Under the pieces are notes generated by a model, which saw only the letters and a list, made by a program, of their open reading frames with translations, was not told the DNA's origin and searched no databases. The position numbers and the translations under genes are program-made. From Anaerotignum propionicum (GTDB lineage Bacteria > Bacillota > Clostridia > Lachnospirales > Anaerotignaceae), in contig NZ_JANGAD010000004.1 of the NCBI RefSeq assembly GCF_024461735.1, forward strand, positions 186,001 to 250,000: a stretch of 64,000 nt of DNA. Reading direction: 5' to 3'. Positions 52,626 through 60,925 of this stretch are shown one piece after another (within the stretch, counting starts at the first letter, position 1; every line of letters begins with the position of its first letter).

Positions 52626-53669
52626 ATGTTCAATTTTATGAGTTTTGGCGATAACATAGGGATAGACTTGGGTACAGCCAGCGTGCTGGTTTATATCAAG
52701 GGACAGGGAATCGTAATTCGTGAACCCTCAGTGGTTGCCATTGATAAAGATTCCAACAGCATCTTAGCTGTTGGGGAGGAAGCCAGACGAATGCTGGGAA
52801 GAACACCAGGCAATATTGTTGCAATTCGTCCATTAAGAGAAGGTGTTATATCAAATTTTGATGTAACGGAAAAAATGTTGCAGTATTTTATAGAGAAAGC
52901 CTTGGGGAAACGTTCTTTTGTGAAGCCTACCATTGCTGTATGCGTACCAAGCAGTGCAACGGAGGTAGAAAAACGTGCAGTAGAGGATGCAACCAGACAG
53001 GCGGGCGCAAGGCGGGTTCATATTATTGAAGAGCCCATTGCTGCAGCCATTGGTTCAGGCATTGATATTTCCAGAGCCTGCGGAAGTATGGTGGTGGATA
53101 TCGGCGGCGGAACCACAGATATTGCTGTAATTTCTTTGGGAGGAGCCGTTGTGAGCTATTCCTTAAAGATTGCCGGTGATAATTTCGATGATGCAATTAT
53201 TCGTTATATGAGAAAGAAACATAACGTTTTAATTGGTGAAAGAACAGCGGAAGATTTAAAAATTGAGATTGGTACAGTCTTTGAACGTTCTATGCCTGTA
53301 AGCATGGATGTAAGAGGCAGAAATTTAATTACCGGTCTGCCTAAAAATATTACGGTTACCTCAGATGAGATGATGGAAGCGCTTCTTGAATCTGCATTGG
53401 CAATTTCTGATGCGGTGCATGGCGTTTTGGAGCGCACACCACCTGAATTGGCCGCTGATATTTTTGAACGAGGAATTGTAATGACCGGGGGCGGCAGTTT
53501 ATTATATGGATTGGATAAACTGATTCAAAGTAAAACCGGGATAAATGCCATGGTTGCTGAAGATGCAGTTAGCTGTGTTGCCATTGGCACAGGAAGGTAT
53601 ATTGAGTTTATGGCCGATGCAATGGGCGAAGATAGCAAAGTAAAAATGGGTTTTTTCAATAAGAAATAA
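52626..53669 (+). CDS. mreB: Rod-shape protein MreB/Mbl (actin-like)
   Basis: The 347-residue protein forms membrane-bound filaments that guide lateral wall synthesis. GIDLGTASVLVYIKGQGIV is phosphate loop 1, VVDIGGGTTDIAVISLGG phosphate 2, and MTGGGSLLYGLDKLI the adenosine motif; the N-terminal MFNFMSFGDN can act as a membrane-binding helix. ATG 52626 follows AAAGGAGCG at a good distance. mreC and mreD are not adjacent, so this is a stand-alone mreB/mbl-type copy. A strong terminator follows. Confidence 0.93.
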   Translation: MFNFMSFGDNIGIDLGTASVLVYIKGQGIVIREPSVVAIDKDSNSILAVGEEARRMLGRTPGNIVAIRPLREGVISNFDVTEKMLQYFIEKALGKRSFVKPTIAVCVPSSATEVEKRAVEDATRQAGARRVHIIEEPIAAAIGSGIDISRACGSMVVDIGGGTTDIAVISLGGAVVSYSLKIAGDNFDDAIIRYMRKKHNVLIGERTAEDLKIEIGTVFERSMPVSMDVRGRNLITGLPKNITVTSDEMMEALLESALAISDAVHGVLERTPPELAADIFERGIVMTGGGSLLYGLDKLIQSKTGINAMVAEDAVSCVAIGTGRYIEFMADAMGEDSKVKMGFFNKK

Positions 53670-53674
53670 CAAGA

Positions 53675-53714
53675 TGTGCAATTATAAGAATTTTTCTTAT
53701 AATTGCACTTTTTT
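53675..53714 (+). terminator. Intrinsic terminator after mreB
   Basis: GTGCAATTATAAGAA pairs with TTCTTATAATTGCAC, followed by T6. Confidence 0.92.
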
Positions 53715-53996
53715 GTGGAAATGATAACAGAAGAGGCGAAAAGGAACAAGAGCTTCTCAAACAACAGGGTTAATTAATCAATAAGAAAGAAGTGTTGTTT
53801 TCCTAAAAAAACACACGTCGTATATTGTGTATACAAATCATGTGTAAATGAAGTGTTTTTTGTGTATTTTTATGTCATAAAAGGGGAATTATATCAAAAT
53901 AAATATTAAACGTTTTTTTGCATAATTCTAGGGCATAAAATTTGTGTAAAAATAAAGATAAAACTTCAAAAAAGTCCTACACAAAAGAAAAAAGTG

Positions 53997-54005
53997 TGTT
54001 ATAAT
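53997..54005 (+). promoter_or_regulatory. Extended -10 promoter of gdhA
   Basis: TGT-TATAAT with the -10 at 54000-54005; the -35 is poor, which would fit a regulated or activator-dependent promoter. Confidence 0.5.
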
Positions 54006-54079
54006 ATCAACGTAAAACAAGGTGATGGACGCTTTGTTGTTAAAATAAAAGAGGAAATTGCCAAGTTTTTTATGAAAAG

Positions 54080-54106
54080 ATGCTTCAACGGCGAAGTATT
54101 TTTTTT
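54080..54106 (+). terminator. Terminator-like hairpin in the gdhA leader (possible attenuator)
   Basis: ATGCTTC (54080-54086) pairs with GAAGTAT (54093-54099, one G-U pair), followed by T8, between the promoter and the gdhA start. Confidence 0.5.
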
Positions 54107-54162
54107 AGGTCTTAGAGTTAAAATAAAGTTAAAGAAAAGACAAATGTAGGAGGCAATGAGTT

Positions 54163-55509
54163 ATGAACGCTTATATGGCAAGTGTAATCGAACAGGTTAA
54201 AAAACGTAATGCTGGTGAGCCCGAATTCATCCAGACAGTAGAAGAAGTATTTCACTCTATTGAGAAAGTAGTAGAATCACATCCTGAATATGAAAAAACA
54301 GGTTTGTTAGAAAGAATCGTAGAGCCTGAAAGAGCTATTTCTTTTAGAGTAACATGGGTTGATGACGCTGGCAAAGTACAAGTTAACCGTGGTTTCAGAG
54401 TACAGTTTAACAGTGCAATCGGTCCTTACAAGGGCGGTCTTCGTTTCCATCCTTCCGTATACATTGGTATCATCAAGTTCCTTGGTTTTGAACAGATTTT
54501 CAAAAACAGCTTGACAGGTTTGCCTATCGGTGGTGGTAAAGGTGGTTCCGACTTCGATCCTAGAGGCAAGAGCGACATGGAAATCATGAGATTCTGCCAG
54601 GCTTTCATGACAGAACTTTACAGACATATTGGTCCTGACGTTGACGTTCCTGCTGGTGATATCGGTGTTGGCGGTAGAGAAATCGGTTTCCTTTACGGAC
54701 AGTATAAGAGAATCAAAGGCGTTTGGGAGAACGGTGTTCTCACAGGCAAGAACCTTGAATTTGGTGGTTCTTTAATTAGACCTGAAGCTACAGGCTTTGG
54801 TGCTACTTACTATGTAAATGAAGTATTGACTCACTTGGGCGATACAATGAAGGGCAAAACAGTTGCAATTTCCGGTTTCGGTAACGTTGCTTGGGGCGTT
54901 TGCCAGAAAGTAGCTGAATTGGGCGGTAAAGTTGTAACAATTTCCGGTCCTGACGGCTATGTATATGATCCTGATGGTGTTATCACACCTGAAAAAATCG
55001 ACTATTTAGTTGAAATGAGAGTTTCTGGTCGTGACCGCGCTCAGGATTATGCTGACAAATTTGGTTGCAAGTTTGTTGCTAAGACAAAACCTTGGGAAGT
55101 TAAAGTTGATATCTGCATGCCTTGTGCAACACAGAATGAAATCAACATGGACGAAGCTCAGAAGATCATCGACAATGGCACAAAGTACTACATCGAAGTT
55201 GCAAATATGCCTACAACAAACGAAGCATTGACATTCATCCAGAGCAAAGGCTTGGTTGTTGGTCCTTCTAAGGCTGTAAATGCTGGTGGTGTAGCAGTTT
55301 CCGCATTGGAAATGGCTCAGAACTCCATGAGATACAACTGGTCTGCTGAAGAAGTAGATGAAAAGTTGAAAGGTATCATGAAAAACATTCACGCTGTATC
55401 TGTGGAAGCAGCTGAAGAATATGGCTTAGGCTATGACTTGGTAGCAGGCGCTAACATTGCAGGCTTCAAGAAAGTTGCTGCTGCTATGATGGCTCAAGGT
55501 TTGGTATAA
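54163..55509 (+). CDS. gdhA: NADP-type glutamate dehydrogenase
   Basis: The 448-residue hexameric enzyme interconverts 2-oxoglutarate plus ammonium and glutamate. YKGGLRFHPSV, PIGGGKGGSDFDPRG with the catalytic Lys, PAGDIGVGGREIGF, and the Rossmann block VAISGFGNVAWG are all present; length and the K-G-G-S-D motif fit the NADP-dependent class I (E. coli GdhA) type, though cofactor choice cannot be proven by eye. Codon use is unlike its neighbours and resembles the ribosomal protein genes later in the window (repeated GGT, GCT and ACA), indicating very high expression. It has its own leader and a GC-rich terminator. Fermenters of glutamate or other amino acids use it heavily. Confidence 0.96.
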   Translation: MNAYMASVIEQVKKRNAGEPEFIQTVEEVFHSIEKVVESHPEYEKTGLLERIVEPERAISFRVTWVDDAGKVQVNRGFRVQFNSAIGPYKGGLRFHPSVYIGIIKFLGFEQIFKNSLTGLPIGGGKGGSDFDPRGKSDMEIMRFCQAFMTELYRHIGPDVDVPAGDIGVGGREIGFLYGQYKRIKGVWENGVLTGKNLEFGGSLIRPEATGFGATYYVNEVLTHLGDTMKGKTVAISGFGNVAWGVCQKVAELGGKVVTISGPDGYVYDPDGVITPEKIDYLVEMRVSGRDRAQDYADKFGCKFVAKTKPWEVKVDICMPCATQNEINMDEAQKIIDNGTKYYIEVANMPTTNEALTFIQSKGLVVGPSKAVNAGGVAVSALEMAQNSMRYNWSAEEVDEKLKGIMKNIHAVSVEAAEEYGLGYDLVAGANIAGFKKVAAAMMAQGLV

Positions 55510-56181
55510 TAACCAAACAAAACGACGAGATGACAAGGGCGTCATTTCCGGATGTAACAATTTAAATCTGTTTATTTAAGGGTTAAACAGATGGGGAAGA
55601 TGAAAAAATAGGTTGGTTCCTAATAGATTACCCCCCTGCAAAAATGCAGGGGGGTTTTTTGCGTTTTGTTTTAAAGATTAAAAGTGTATAGGATTGCATG
55701 CGGATTTTGGAAGAAATTATTTTAAAGTAAGCAGGAGCTATATTTTGATTCAGAATGAAATGCTATGTATAAATATGAATAAAGATGCGAGAACAGACAG
55801 TAGGTGATTTTTAGGTGCTTATTGAAAAATCAAGAGCTTTTAAGTAAGATTAGAGGCTATTTAAAAAGGGATATGAGTAGGACAAGAAAATGGGTGAGGG
55901 ATAAAGAATTTGTGAGAGATGATTTTAAAAAAGAGGTGAACCCTAATGCTAAAATCTGTATAACACCGGAATTATTTTGTGAAGAACTTCAAATATCTAG
56001 GAATGTAATTTGAAATTTACCAAAGTAGTTTGAAAAGGAAATGGCTCTTCACTGTTTTCTTCGGGAGAAGAAAATCTATCTATTGTAAAAATAGGATATA
56101 AAAAGAGTCTTACAGAAAAATAATGCTTTATATAGCATGTTTGTAAACCTATTGTATTTAGGGGATTGGTATAACTCTATA
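55510..56181 (+). other. Intergenic region after gdhA with a doubtful 69-codon frame
   Basis: After the gdhA terminator, an open frame at 55804-56013 would start at GTG without a ribosome site and encodes a basic stretch with no family resemblance. I treat it as chance or a decayed remnant. Nothing else is visible. Confidence 0.4.
55631..55660 (+). terminator. Strong intrinsic terminator after gdhA
   Basis: CCCCCCTGCA and TGCAGGGGGG form a 10-bp perfect stem, followed by T6. Confidence 0.95.
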
Positions 56182-56213
56182 AAATAAAAAAGTGGACAAA
56201 AAGCCCACTTTTC
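56182..56213 (-). terminator. Terminator of the ferredoxin gene
   Basis: AAAAGTGGGC and CCACTTTT pair; on the minus strand a T6 run follows. Confidence 0.75.
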
Positions 56214-56223
56214 TAAGTAAAAA

Positions 56224-56394
56224 TTATTCGGGTTTAATTGCACCTGTAGGACAGGCACCAACACATGTACCGCAATCGATGCAATCAGCAGATTTAATTT
56301 CAAAAACACCGCCAGCGTCAACGATACAGCTTGTAGGACATTCGCCAGCACAAGCGCCACAACCGATACATTCAGGTCCGATTTTGTGAGCCAT
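56224..56394 (-). CDS. 2[4Fe-4S] clostridial-type ferredoxin
   Basis: A 56-residue protein reading MAHKIGPECIGCGACAGECP from ATG 56394 to TAA 56224. Eight Cys in two CxxCxxCxxxCP clusters (9, 12, 15, 19 and 38, 41, 44, 48) bind two [4Fe-4S] clusters; an extra Cys 23 is present. It is a low-potential electron carrier in pyruvate oxidation, hydrogenase and related redox reactions. GGAGG precedes the start and the coding bias is that of strongly expressed genes. It is a single-gene unit with its own promoter and terminator. Confidence 0.96.
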   Translation of the reverse strand: MAHKIGPECIGCGACAGECPTSCIVDAGGVFEIKSADCIDCGTCVGACPTGAIKPE

Positions 56395-56427
56395 TTAAAA
56401 CACCTCCTTCTTCATTCTACAAAGCCT

Positions 56428-56456
56428 ATTGTATATCAAAATATTACAATGTGCAA
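56428..56456 (-). promoter_or_regulatory. Sigma-A promoter of ferredoxin
   Basis: On the minus strand TTGCAC (56456-56451), 17-nt spacer, TACAAT (56433-56428). Confidence 0.6.
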
Positions 56457-56862
56457 GGGATATTTAAAATTTGCAGAGAAAAAAACATAAAAAAATGTAA
56501 TATTATACAATAAATTTGAATTGATTTTAATACGTAGTATGGTGAAATAATAGGGATTTCTCAATTTTTATCGACAAAATCTTTGATTGGTATTTGACAT
56601 GAACCCATTGTGTTAAGATTCGATTGGTAGAAATTTTCACCTAGAAAAATTGTTGCAAACAAGGCATGATTCCATGACTTTCTTCCTATAATAATGTCAC
56701 TTTAATTTTAAACAGTTTTTTAGCTGAAAAACGTGAATGTTATAACCTCTACAAAAAGTAAAATTTACGTTTAATAAAAATCAAAGGGTGATCTAAAAGG
56801 CAGAATTAGCTGGAATGAGGCTATTTAAACCAGTTTAAGCCAACAGAGGAAGCTGAAAAATA

Positions 56863-56891
56863 TTGAATTATGCCGGATTGTGTGATATGCT
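56863..56891 (+). promoter_or_regulatory. Sigma-A promoter of the TSCPD gene
   Basis: TTGAAT (56863-56868), 17-nt spacer, TATGCT (56886-56891). Confidence 0.5.
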
Positions 56892-56924
56892 GTTACAGTA
56901 TTCGAAAAGCAAGGGGGATAAAGG

Positions 56925-57176
56925 ATGCATTATAGCTATAATACGAAAGGGATTTGTGCCACGAAGTTGGAATTTGATGTAGAAGATGGCGTGGTGAAAA
57001 ACGTATCCTTTATTGGCGGCTGTGATGGCAACCATAAGGGCTTGGCAGCATTGGCTGAGGGTATGACGCCGGACGAGGCTGCAAAGAGGTTAAAGGGGAT
57101 TTCTTGTGGGATGAGAGAAAGCAGCTGTCCCGATCAGTTGGCAGAGGCTTTGGAGGAGTTTATAAACAATCAATAA
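56925..57176 (+). CDS. TSCPD domain-containing protein (TIGR03905 type)
   Basis: The 83-residue protein MHYSYNTKGICATKLEFDVE... with GGCDGNHKGL and GISCGMRESSCPDQLAEAL matches the short TSCPD family. The same fold occurs at the C terminus of some class II ribonucleotide reductases and is thought to bind metal through its Cys residues (here four). The function of the free-standing version is unknown. AAGGGGGATAAAGG precedes the ATG. It is a single-gene unit just ahead of rpmG. Confidence 0.87.
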   Translation: MHYSYNTKGICATKLEFDVEDGVVKNVSFIGGCDGNHKGLAALAEGMTPDEAAKRLKGISCGMRESSCPDQLAEALEEFINNQ

Positions 57177-57236
57177 CATATTTTTGCAAATACTGCTCAT
57201 TTTGCAGAAAAAAGTTGTATTTTCCATGAATTGTTG

Positions 57237-57266
57237 TTGACAATTGAAATAGACTTGTGTTATTCT
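57237..57266 (+). promoter_or_regulatory. Strong promoter of rpmG-secE-nusG-rplKA
   Basis: TTGACA (57237-57242), 18-nt spacer, TATTCT (57261-57266). Confidence 0.65.
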
Positions 57267-57332
57267 GAACTAGAAGACGCAGGTCTTTTTTTTATGTACA
57301 AAAAAATATCATCAGCAATGGAGGTGGAGAGC

Positions 57333-57482
57333 TTGAGAACAAGAATTACCTTAGCCTGCACAGAGTGCAAACAGAGAAATTACAGCACTACCAAGGACAA
57401 GAAAACTATGCCTGACAGAATGGAAATCAAAAAGTATTGTAAGTTCTGTAAAGCCCATACATTACACAAAGAAACAAAGTAA
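57333..57482 (+). CDS. rpmG: 50S ribosomal protein L33
   Basis: A 49-residue protein from TTG 57333 ([19 protein letters not shown]), 8 nt after GGAGG. It has the zinc-binding C+ form: Cys 9 and 12, and 36 and 39 (YCKFC). Longer in-frame starts lie before the ribosome site. It is followed by secE and nusG, the standard order in many Firmicutes, though no tRNA-Trp gene appears between. Confidence 0.95.
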   Translation: MRTRITLACTECKQRNYSTTKDKKTMPDRMEIKKYCKFCKAHTLHKETK

Positions 57483-57514
57483 GTAGGGGAAATTCCGACA
57501 AAGGAAGTGAACGT

Positions 57515-57772
57515 ATGGAAGAAAAGCAAAACATTAACCAAACGAGCGAAACGAAACAAGCAAAGCCGAAGCAAGTAAAGAAAAACAGTGACAGAGATGG
57601 CTTCGCGGAGTACAAGGCTGAATTTAAAAAAATTATTTGGCCCAGCCGTCCTGAAATTGCGAAGAAAACGTTTACCGTTATTGTTACTTCCCTAATTCTC
57701 GGTGTTCTCATTTTTTGTATGGATTCGGTATTCTCAGCCGGATACAGTGGGATTATCGGACTTTTGGGTTAA
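57515..57772 (+). CDS. secE: Preprotein translocase subunit SecE
   Basis: The 85-residue protein has a charged N-terminal tail, the amphipathic clamp helix (FAEYKAEFKKIIWPSRPEIAKKT, about residues 29-51) and one membrane helix (about 53-73, FTVIVTSLILGVLIFCMDSV). It stabilises SecY in the translocon. It is co-transcribed with nusG 28 nt downstream. Confidence 0.96.
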   Translation: MEEKQNINQTSETKQAKPKQVKKNSDRDGFAEYKAEFKKIIWPSRPEIAKKTFTVIVTSLILGVLIFCMDSVFSAGYSGIIGLLG

Positions 57773-57800
57773 ACAAATCGAGTAGAAAAAGGATGGTATT

Positions 57801-58355
57801 ATGTCTGAAGAAATCAACAAGCCAGAAGAAATTAAAATATCTGCCGAATCAAAATGGTACGTTGTACATACCTATTCTGGGTATGAAAACAAAGTTAAGG
57901 CCAATATTGAAAAAACGGTTGAAAACAGAGGCATGCAAGATCAAATTCACGAGATCAGTGTACCTTTGCAGGATGTTGTGGAGATTAAGGACGGACAGAA
58001 AAAAACTGTTCAGCGCAAGGTCTTTCCCGGCTATGTGCTGATAAAAATGATTATGAACGATGAAACCTGGTATGTAGTCAGAAACACAAGAGGCGTTACA
58101 AGTTTTGTTGGCCCCGGTTCCAAGCCTGTGCCTTTGACCGATATGGAAGTAAGAGCAATGGGTATTGGTGGCGAGGTGGAAAATCTGGATATAGCATTGG
58201 GCGAGCCTGTCCGTGTTGTTTCCGGACCTTTTGCGGATTCTGTTGGTCAGATTAAAGAAATCAATACCAATAAGAAAATCGTTGTGGTCAGTCTTTCCAT
58301 CTTCGGCAGAGAAACACCGGTTGAGCTTGATTTCACTCAGATCACCAAGATTTAA
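57801..58355 (+). CDS. nusG: Transcription termination/antitermination factor NusG
   Basis: The 184-residue protein has the NGN domain (KWYVVHTYSGYENKVKANIEK, about residues 17-120; FPGYVLIKM), which binds RNA polymerase, and a C-terminal KOW domain (about 130-182; GEPVRVVSGPFADSVGQIKEI) that binds S10 or Rho. It ends 82 nt before rplK, and the L1-like stem-loop lies between. Confidence 0.98.
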   Translation: MSEEINKPEEIKISAESKWYVVHTYSGYENKVKANIEKTVENRGMQDQIHEISVPLQDVVEIKDGQKKTVQRKVFPGYVLIKMIMNDETWYVVRNTRGVTSFVGPGSKPVPLTDMEVRAMGIGGEVENLDIALGEPVRVVSGPFADSVGQIKEINTNKKIVVVSLSIFGRETPVELDFTQITKI

Positions 58356-58387
58356 AGTCAACGTTTCATAAGGCGGCAAGCCGCCAG

Positions 58388-58417
58388 GTGGGAGGGAAAA
58401 TCCCCGCTAATTACCAC
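58388..58417 (+). promoter_or_regulatory. L1-binding-like stem-loop upstream of rplK
   Basis: GTGGGAGGG...CCCCGCTAATTACCAC folds as outer GTGG/CCAC with an asymmetric loop and an inner GGG(A)/(T)CCC. It matches the element before rplA. In E. coli and others, ribosomal protein L1 represses rplK-rplA by binding such a leader. Confidence 0.6.
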
Positions 58418-58437
58418 ATTTATAGGAGGTGCCAATC

Positions 58438-58863
58438 ATGGCAAAGAAGGTAACAGGTTATATCAAATTACAGATTCCAGCAGCGAAGGCAACACCCGCT
58501 CCTCCTGTTGGTCCTGCGTTAGGTCAGCATGGTGTTAACATCATGGGCTTTTGTAAAGAATTCAACGAAAGAACAGCTTCTCAAGCAGGTTTAATTATCC
58601 CTGTTGTTATTACTGTATATCAGGATAGAAGCTACACTTTCATTACAAAAACACCCCCTGCAGCAGTTCTTTTGAAAAAGGCTTGCGGTATTGAATCCGG
58701 TTCCGGCGTACCCAACAAAACAAAAGTTGCTAAGGTTTCCAAAGCTAAGGTTATGGAAATTGCAGAGCTGAAAATGCCCGACTTGAATGCAGCCAATATT
58801 GATACTGCATACAGCATGATTTGCGGTACAGCAAGAAGCATGGGTATCGTTGTTGAAGAATAA
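58438..58863 (+). CDS. rplK: 50S ribosomal protein L11
   Basis: The 141-residue protein ([20 protein letters not shown]) has the N-terminal domain binding thiostrepton and the GTPase centre and the C-terminal domain binding 23S r[22 protein letters not shown] is the signature. ATG 58438 follows TAGGAGG. rplA follows with a second L1-like element between. Confidence 0.98.
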   Translation: MAKKVTGYIKLQIPAAKATPAPPVGPALGQHGVNIMGFCKEFNERTASQAGLIIPVVITVYQDRSYTFITKTPPAAVLLKKACGIESGSGVPNKTKVAKVSKAKVMEIAELKMPDLNAANIDTAYSMICGTARSMGIVVEE

Positions 58864-58887
58864 TAGCCGACTGATTTGACGGCAGAA

Positions 58888-58916
58888 GTGGGAGGGAATT
58901 CTCCCGATATTACCAC
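58888..58916 (+). promoter_or_regulatory. Second L1-binding-like stem-loop, upstream of rplA
   Basis: GTGGGAGGG...TCCCGATATTACCAC repeats the design of the rplK element, with a different loop, and ends 17 nt before the rplA start. Confidence 0.6.
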
Positions 58917-58933
58917 ATAAGGAGGTCACGAAA

Positions 58934-59629
58934 GTGAAAAGAGGAAAAAAATATAACGAGGTTACAAAACTCGTTGATAAGGCAATGCTTTACGATACAA
59001 ATGATGCAATCGATTTGGTTCAGAAAACATCTGTAACAAAGTTCGATGCAACAGTAGAGGCGCATATTCGTTTGGGTGTTGACAGCAGACATGCTGATCA
59101 GCAGGTTCGTGGTGCTGTTGTTCTTCCACACGGTACAGGCAAAACAGTTCGTGTATTGGTATTCGCAAAAGGTGATAAAGCAGAAGAAGCTTTAGCAGCT
59201 GGCGCAGATTTCGTAGGAGCAGAAGATTTGATCCCCAAAATCCAGAATGATAACTGGTTTGGATTCGATGTTGCTGTTGCAACACCTGACATGATGGGTG
59301 TTGTTGGTCGTTTAGGCCGTGTATTGGGTCCCAAAGGCTTGATGCCTAACCCCAAGGCTGGCACTGTAACTATGGACGTTACAAAGGCTATTAACGATAT
59401 TAAAGCAGGTAAGATTGAATACCGCTTGGACAAGACAAATATCATTCATGTTCCCGTAGGCAAGGTATCTTTTGGTTCCGAGAAGCTGGAAGAAAACTTC
59501 CAGACGCTGATGAGTGCTATCATAAAAGCAAAACCTTCCGCAGCAAAGGGTCAGTATTTAAAGAGTGTAGTATTATCTACAACAATGGGCCCTGGTGTAA
59601 AGGTTAACCCTGCGAAAATTTCTGAGTAA
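58934..59629 (+). CDS. rplA: 50S ribosomal protein L1
   Basis: The 231-residue protein starts at GTG 58934 behind AAGGAGG. The two-domain L1 fold shows [34 protein letters not shown] and the closing strand region. It builds the L1 stalk and autogenously controls rplKA in well-studied bacteria. Confidence 0.98.
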   Translation: MKRGKKYNEVTKLVDKAMLYDTNDAIDLVQKTSVTKFDATVEAHIRLGVDSRHADQQVRGAVVLPHGTGKTVRVLVFAKGDKAEEALAAGADFVGAEDLIPKIQNDNWFGFDVAVATPDMMGVVGRLGRVLGPKGLMPNPKAGTVTMDVTKAINDIKAGKIEYRLDKTNIIHVPVGKVSFGSEKLEENFQTLMSAIIKAKPSAAKGQYLKSVVLSTTMGPGVKVNPAKISE

Positions 59630-59644
59630 TCTCGAAGAAAGCTC

Positions 59645-59673
59645 TTGACGGATGCTTGGTTATTTAGTATAAT
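59645..59673 (+). promoter_or_regulatory. Consensus promoter for rplJL
   Basis: TTGACG (59645-59650), 17-nt spacer, TATAAT (59668-59673), giving rplJL transcription separate from rplKA. Confidence 0.75.
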
Positions 59674-59687
59674 AAACAAGTTGAAAA

Positions 59688-59801
59688 GAAAAAACCGAAT
59701 AGTGCCGTAGACAGCAGGTGCATTTTGCATAAATCCTGCCGAGGAGATTGCTGAAATTGAGCTATAAGCCTCTTTGTCTATGTGCAAAGAGGCTTTCTTT
59801 A
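59688..59801 (+). promoter_or_regulatory. Ribosomal protein L10 leader
   Basis: The segment has the L10-leader features: CCGAATAGTGCCGTAGACAG, then GCAGGTGC, AAATCCTGCCGAGGAG and a following attenuator (59766-59801). L10(L12)4 binding to this leader represses rplJL. Confidence 0.8.
59766..59801 (+). terminator. Attenuator of the L10 leader
   Basis: AAGCCTCTTTG pairs with CAAAGAGGCTT around a 9-nt loop, followed by TCTTTAT. Confidence 0.8.
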
Positions 59802-59829
59802 TCTATAAAGGATTTAAGGAGGTGTAAAC

Positions 59830-60324
59830 ATGGCAAAGATTGAACAGAAGCAGGTTGTCGTTAATGAAATCAAAGAAAAGCTGGAAAAAGCGGCTTCCGT
59901 AGTAATGGTAGACGCAAGAGGCTTGACTGTTGATCAGGACACAGTTCTTAGAAAGCAGCTGAGAGAAGCAGGTGTTGACTATAAAGTTTACAAAAACACA
60001 ATGGTACACTTTGCAATTCAAGGTACACAATTTGAAGGTTTGGATCAGTATCTGTCCGGCCCTAGTGCATTCGCATTCAGCTATGGCGAAGCAACTGCAG
60101 CAGCAGCAATCCTGAACAAGATTGCGAAAGATGCAAAGGCTTTGGAATTTAAAGCTGGTGTAATTGAAGGCGTTGTATATGACGCTGAAGGCATGAAGCT
60201 TGTTGCTGATATCCCTTCCAAAGATGTATTGCTTTCCAAGCTTTTGGGCAGCTTCAAGAGCCCTATGTCCTCTTTCGCACGCGTTATCGATCAGATCGCA
60301 AAGAAAGATGCGGCAGCAGAATAA
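59830..60324 (+). CDS. rplJ: 50S ribosomal protein L10
   Basis: The 164-residue protein MAKIEQKQVVVNEIKEKLEK anchors the L7/L12 stalk; VDARGLTVDQDTVLRKQLRE and the C-terminal stalk helix are typical. AAGGAGG precedes the ATG. rplL follows. Confidence 0.98.
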   Translation: MAKIEQKQVVVNEIKEKLEKAASVVMVDARGLTVDQDTVLRKQLREAGVDYKVYKNTMVHFAIQGTQFEGLDQYLSGPSAFAFSYGEATAAAAILNKIAKDAKALEFKAGVIEGVVYDAEGMKLVADIPSKDVLLSKLLGSFKSPMSSFARVIDQIAKKDAAAE

Positions 60325-60393
60325 TCTATCAAAAAAAATTACCTGTTTTAATGAAATCAGGTATATACAAAAATTAACCGGAGGTGCTTTAAA

Positions 60394-60762
60394 ATGGCAA
60401 AATTGACAATTGAAGAAATTATTGCAGCTGTAAAAGAACTTACAGTATTAGAACTGAATGACTTGGTAAAGGCAGCAGAAGAAGAATTCGGCGTATCCGC
60501 AGCAGCTGGTGTAGCAGTAGCAGCTGGCCCTGCAGTTGCAGCTGAAGAAAAAACAGAATTCGACGTTGAATTAACAGAAGTTGGCGCTGAAAAGATCAAA
60601 GTTATTAAGGTTGTTCGTGAAGTAACAGGCCTTGGCTTGAAAGAAGCTAAGGAAGCTGTAGACGGCGCTCCTAAGGTTCTGAAAGAACAGGCTTCCAAAG
60701 AAGAAGCTGAAGCTATCAAAGCTAAGTTGGAAGAAGTAGGCGCAAAGATTACATTGAAGTAA
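60394..60762 (+). CDS. rplL: 50S ribosomal protein L7/L12
   Basis: The 122-residue protein has the N-terminal dimer domain, an Ala/Val-rich hinge ([18 protein letters not shown], about residues 34-53) and the C-terminal factor-binding domain with [20 protein letters not shown]. It recruits translation GTPases. A terminator follows, so transcription stops here rather than running into rpoB. Confidence 0.98.
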   Translation: MAKLTIEEIIAAVKELTVLELNDLVKAAEEEFGVSAAAGVAVAAGPAVAAEEKTEFDVELTEVGAEKIKVIKVVREVTGLGLKEAKEAVDGAPKVLKEQASKEEAEAIKAKLEEVGAKITLK

Positions 60763-60778
60763 TTAAAAGCCAGAATAA

Positions 60779-60813
60779 AAACCCCGAAAACAATGTGTTT
60801 TCGGGGTTTTTTG
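60779..60813 (+). terminator. Intrinsic terminator after rplL
   Basis: AACCCCGAAAACA and TGTTTTCGGGGTT pair, followed by T6. Confidence 0.93.
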
Positions 60814-60925
60814 CGGAATGATTTGAAATGTTGCAACAAGATCATGGGTTTCGTGATGAAGTCGAAAAGAATTGCACATCTTATCTCATGCATATTGATT
60901 AACTTATGGTGAAATCCTTACTTTA

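Larger units (their letters stand above)
53715..54162 (+). promoter_or_regulatory. gdhA upstream region with TGTGTA repeats, promoter and leader
   Basis: About 450 nt, AT-rich. The word TGTGTA recurs near 53826, 53839, 53858 and 53943, and TACACA (its relative inverted) near 53978; these could be operator repeats. An extended -10 (53997-54005) should start a leader of about 150 nt that includes a terminator-like hairpin (54080-54106). Confidence 0.45.
56395..56924. other. Divergent intergenic region
   Basis: 530 nt, AT-rich. Promoters for ferredoxin (minus, 56428-56456) and the TSCPD gene (plus, 56863-56891) lie at its ends. I see no gene or strong hairpin between them. Confidence 0.55.

Noticed and set aside
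55804..56013. 69-codon open frame after gdhA
   Set aside because: GTG start without a ribosome site, and its basic sequence resembles chance translation of AT-rich DNA. A decayed remnant is possible but cannot be shown.
56192..56389. Plus-strand 65-codon frame opposite the ferredoxin gene
   Set aside because: It is the antisense shadow of the ferredoxin, whose eight-Cys pattern, ribosome site and codon bias make the minus strand the coding one.
57177..57330. tRNA-Trp gene expected near secE in some Firmicutes
   Set aside because: No cloverleaf or GTTCRA-type T-loop sequence is visible in the gap.
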